A DNA stretch of 6,112 nucleotides from positions 1 to 6,112 of the forward strand of contig JAJYKR010000021.1 in NCBI GenBank assembly GCA_021788415.1, read 5' to 3'. This DNA is from an archaeon (lineage in GTDB: Archaea > Thermoproteota > Nitrososphaeria > Nitrososphaerales > UBA183). The first letter of the stretch is position 1; every line of letters starts with the position of its first letter. The notes below the pieces were generated by a model, which saw nothing but the letters and a program-made list of their open reading frames with translations, was not told the origin of the DNA and made no database searches. The translations under genes and the position numbers were made by a program. Below, in pieces: positions 5,340 through 6,112 of this stretch.

Positions 5340-6112
5340 CTGGACGCCCTCCTGCCGGAGGCGGCGCACAGCTCGAGCACTTTCCGGTGGAACGAGGGGC
5401 CGGAGGAAGCCACGAAGCTGAACCTCTGCTTCAGGTCCAGCGGCAGGTCGAGCTCCTTCCCGCCTGGGTCGGTGACCTCGGCCCCCGCCTCTAGCGCTAT
5501 GAGGTTCGCAGCCGCGAAGTCCGTCACCCGCATCCTCCCCCGGAGGTCCACGAACGAATCGGTCTTCCCCTCGGCAAGGTAGCAGAGCTCGAGCGCGTTC
5601 GCCCCAAGGTGCACCTGGCGCTTCACTCCGGCGATCAACGGCTCGAGACCGGACACGAGGCCGGGCGGGCTGCCGCTGAAATCCACCCCCACAACCGCGT
5701 GTTTCGGGTCTCCGCCCGCTGCGGTGCGAATCGGCTTCCCGTTCTTCGTCGCGCCTCTCCCTTTCCTGGCCGCGTAGACGTCACCGCTGACCAGGTCGCG
5801 GATCACTCCCACCGTCGCGTCCCGGGTCGAGTCCCCTTCGACTATCGCGACTGATGTGCAGTAGAACGGTATCCCCCTTTCGAAGTTCGAAGACCCGTCG
5901 AGCGGATCCACTACCGCGACCGTTCCCGAGGAGAGAGCCCCAAGCGACCCCGCCTCCTCGCTCAGTATCCTGAGGCCGTCCACCCTTGTCAGGTCCCTGA
6001 CGAGAAGGTCTTCTGCGAGCTTGTCGGCGAATATCGTCTGGTCTCCGGCCGCCCCGGTGCCGACTGTCCTTCCCCGCCCTGGCCGCCGCGCGAGGGGTGC
6101 GACCTCCTTCCA
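5336..6112 (-). CDS. Inositol monophosphatase family protein (IMPase/FBPase-like), runs off right edge
   Basis: This is a Mg2+-dependent sugar-phosphate phosphatase. The frame stays open from the stop at 5336 to the window edge (258 residues); family members have about 250-270, so only a few N-terminal residues should be missing. A GTG at 5983 is not the start, because family sequence continues upstream of it (GTGAAGDQT at partial residues 18-26, then the AD..AED region). Metal ligands are present: SEE (51-53), DPLDGSSNF (69-77) and VTDFAAANL (196-204, with D198). This matches the ligand pattern of the archaeal dual IMPase/FBPase such as MJ0109. The sequence RGIPFYCTSVAI after DPLDGS also fits that archaeal type. 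It leads the operon with wecB by a 4-bp overlap, which suggests a role in sugar-nucleotide supply; a housekeeping FBPase or inositol phosphatase remains possible. Substrate is unassigned. Confidence 0.9.
   Translation of the reverse strand, partial: WKEVAPLARRPGRGRTVGTGAAGDQTIFADKLAEDLLVRDLTRVDGLRILSEEAGSLGALSSGTVAVVDPLDGSSNFERGIPFYCTSVAIVEGDSTRDATVGVIRDLVSGDVYAARKGRGATKNGKPIRTAAGGDPKHAVVGVDFSGSPPGLVSGLEPLIAGVKRQVHLGANALELCYLAEGKTDSFVDLRGRMRVTDFAAANLIALEAGAEVTDPGGKELDLPLDLKQRFSFVASSGPSFHRKVLELCAASGRRASR
5347..5352 (-). promoter_or_regulatory. wecB: Ribosome binding site of wecB
   Basis: On the minus strand this reads GGAGGG, 7 nt upstream of the ATG at 5339 and inside the end of the phosphatase gene. 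It decides the wecB start in favour of 5339 over the in-frame start at 5369. Confidence 0.75.

Noticed and set aside
5336..5983. The phosphatase read as a complete gene starting at the GTG at 5983
   Set aside because: IMPase-family sequence (GTGAAGDQT and the following helix) continues in frame upstream to the edge, so the gene is longer and its start is outside the window.
1..6112. Mobile element, CRISPR array, tRNA or other RNA gene
   Set aside because: No terminal inverted repeats, regularly spaced repeats, tRNA-like motifs or transposase motifs were seen; the window is almost fully covered by seven genes.

Overview
The window looks like a GC-rich archaeal chromosome segment from a cell-surface polysaccharide or protein-glycosylation locus. 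The archaeal call is inference. It rests on AT-rich TATA-like boxes roughly 26-35 nt upstream of four start codons, on apparently leaderless or very short-leader GTG, TTG and ATG starts, and on an inositol-monophosphatase-family protein that looks like the archaeal dual IMPase/FBPase type. I cannot name the phylum. All seven genes share the same strong preference for G or C at the third codon position, so nothing looks compositionally foreign.

Layout, in minus-strand transcription order from the right edge. (1) A sugar-phosphate phosphatase of the IMPase family (5336 to beyond 6112) runs off the window. (2) wecB, UDP-GlcNAc 2-epimerase (4239-5339), and (3) a GT4-type glycosyltransferase (3082-4242) follow, each joined to the gene before it by a 4-bp ATGA overlap, so these three form one operon. 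(4) A short, unusually compact GT-B-like glycosyltransferase (2301-3098) lies on the plus strand and overlaps the GT4 gene tail to tail by 17 bp. (5) A family-2 glycosyltransferase (1261-2214, minus) is divergent from it across an 86-bp two-way promoter region. (6) An extended-SDR nucleotide-sugar epimerase/dehydratase (306-1229) and (7) the first 95 codons of wecC, UDP-ManNAc 6-dehydrogenase (1-287), follow, each preceded by its own candidate TATA box. There is no gene-free stretch over 300 bases.

How the genes fit together: WecB and WecC would make UDP-ManNAc and then UDP-ManNAcA from UDP-GlcNAc. The SDR would supply a further modified nucleotide sugar. Three glycosyltransferases (GT2, GT4, compact GT-B) would assemble a glycan on a lipid carrier at the cytoplasmic face. 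No flippase, oligosaccharyltransferase or polymerase is in the window, so the final acceptor (N-glycan, S-layer or other polymer) cannot be told. I found no RNA gene, CRISPR array, mobile element or repeat family. The gene content is of known types; the more interesting points are the contrast between Shine-Dalgarno and leaderless starts, and the compact inverted glycosyltransferase.
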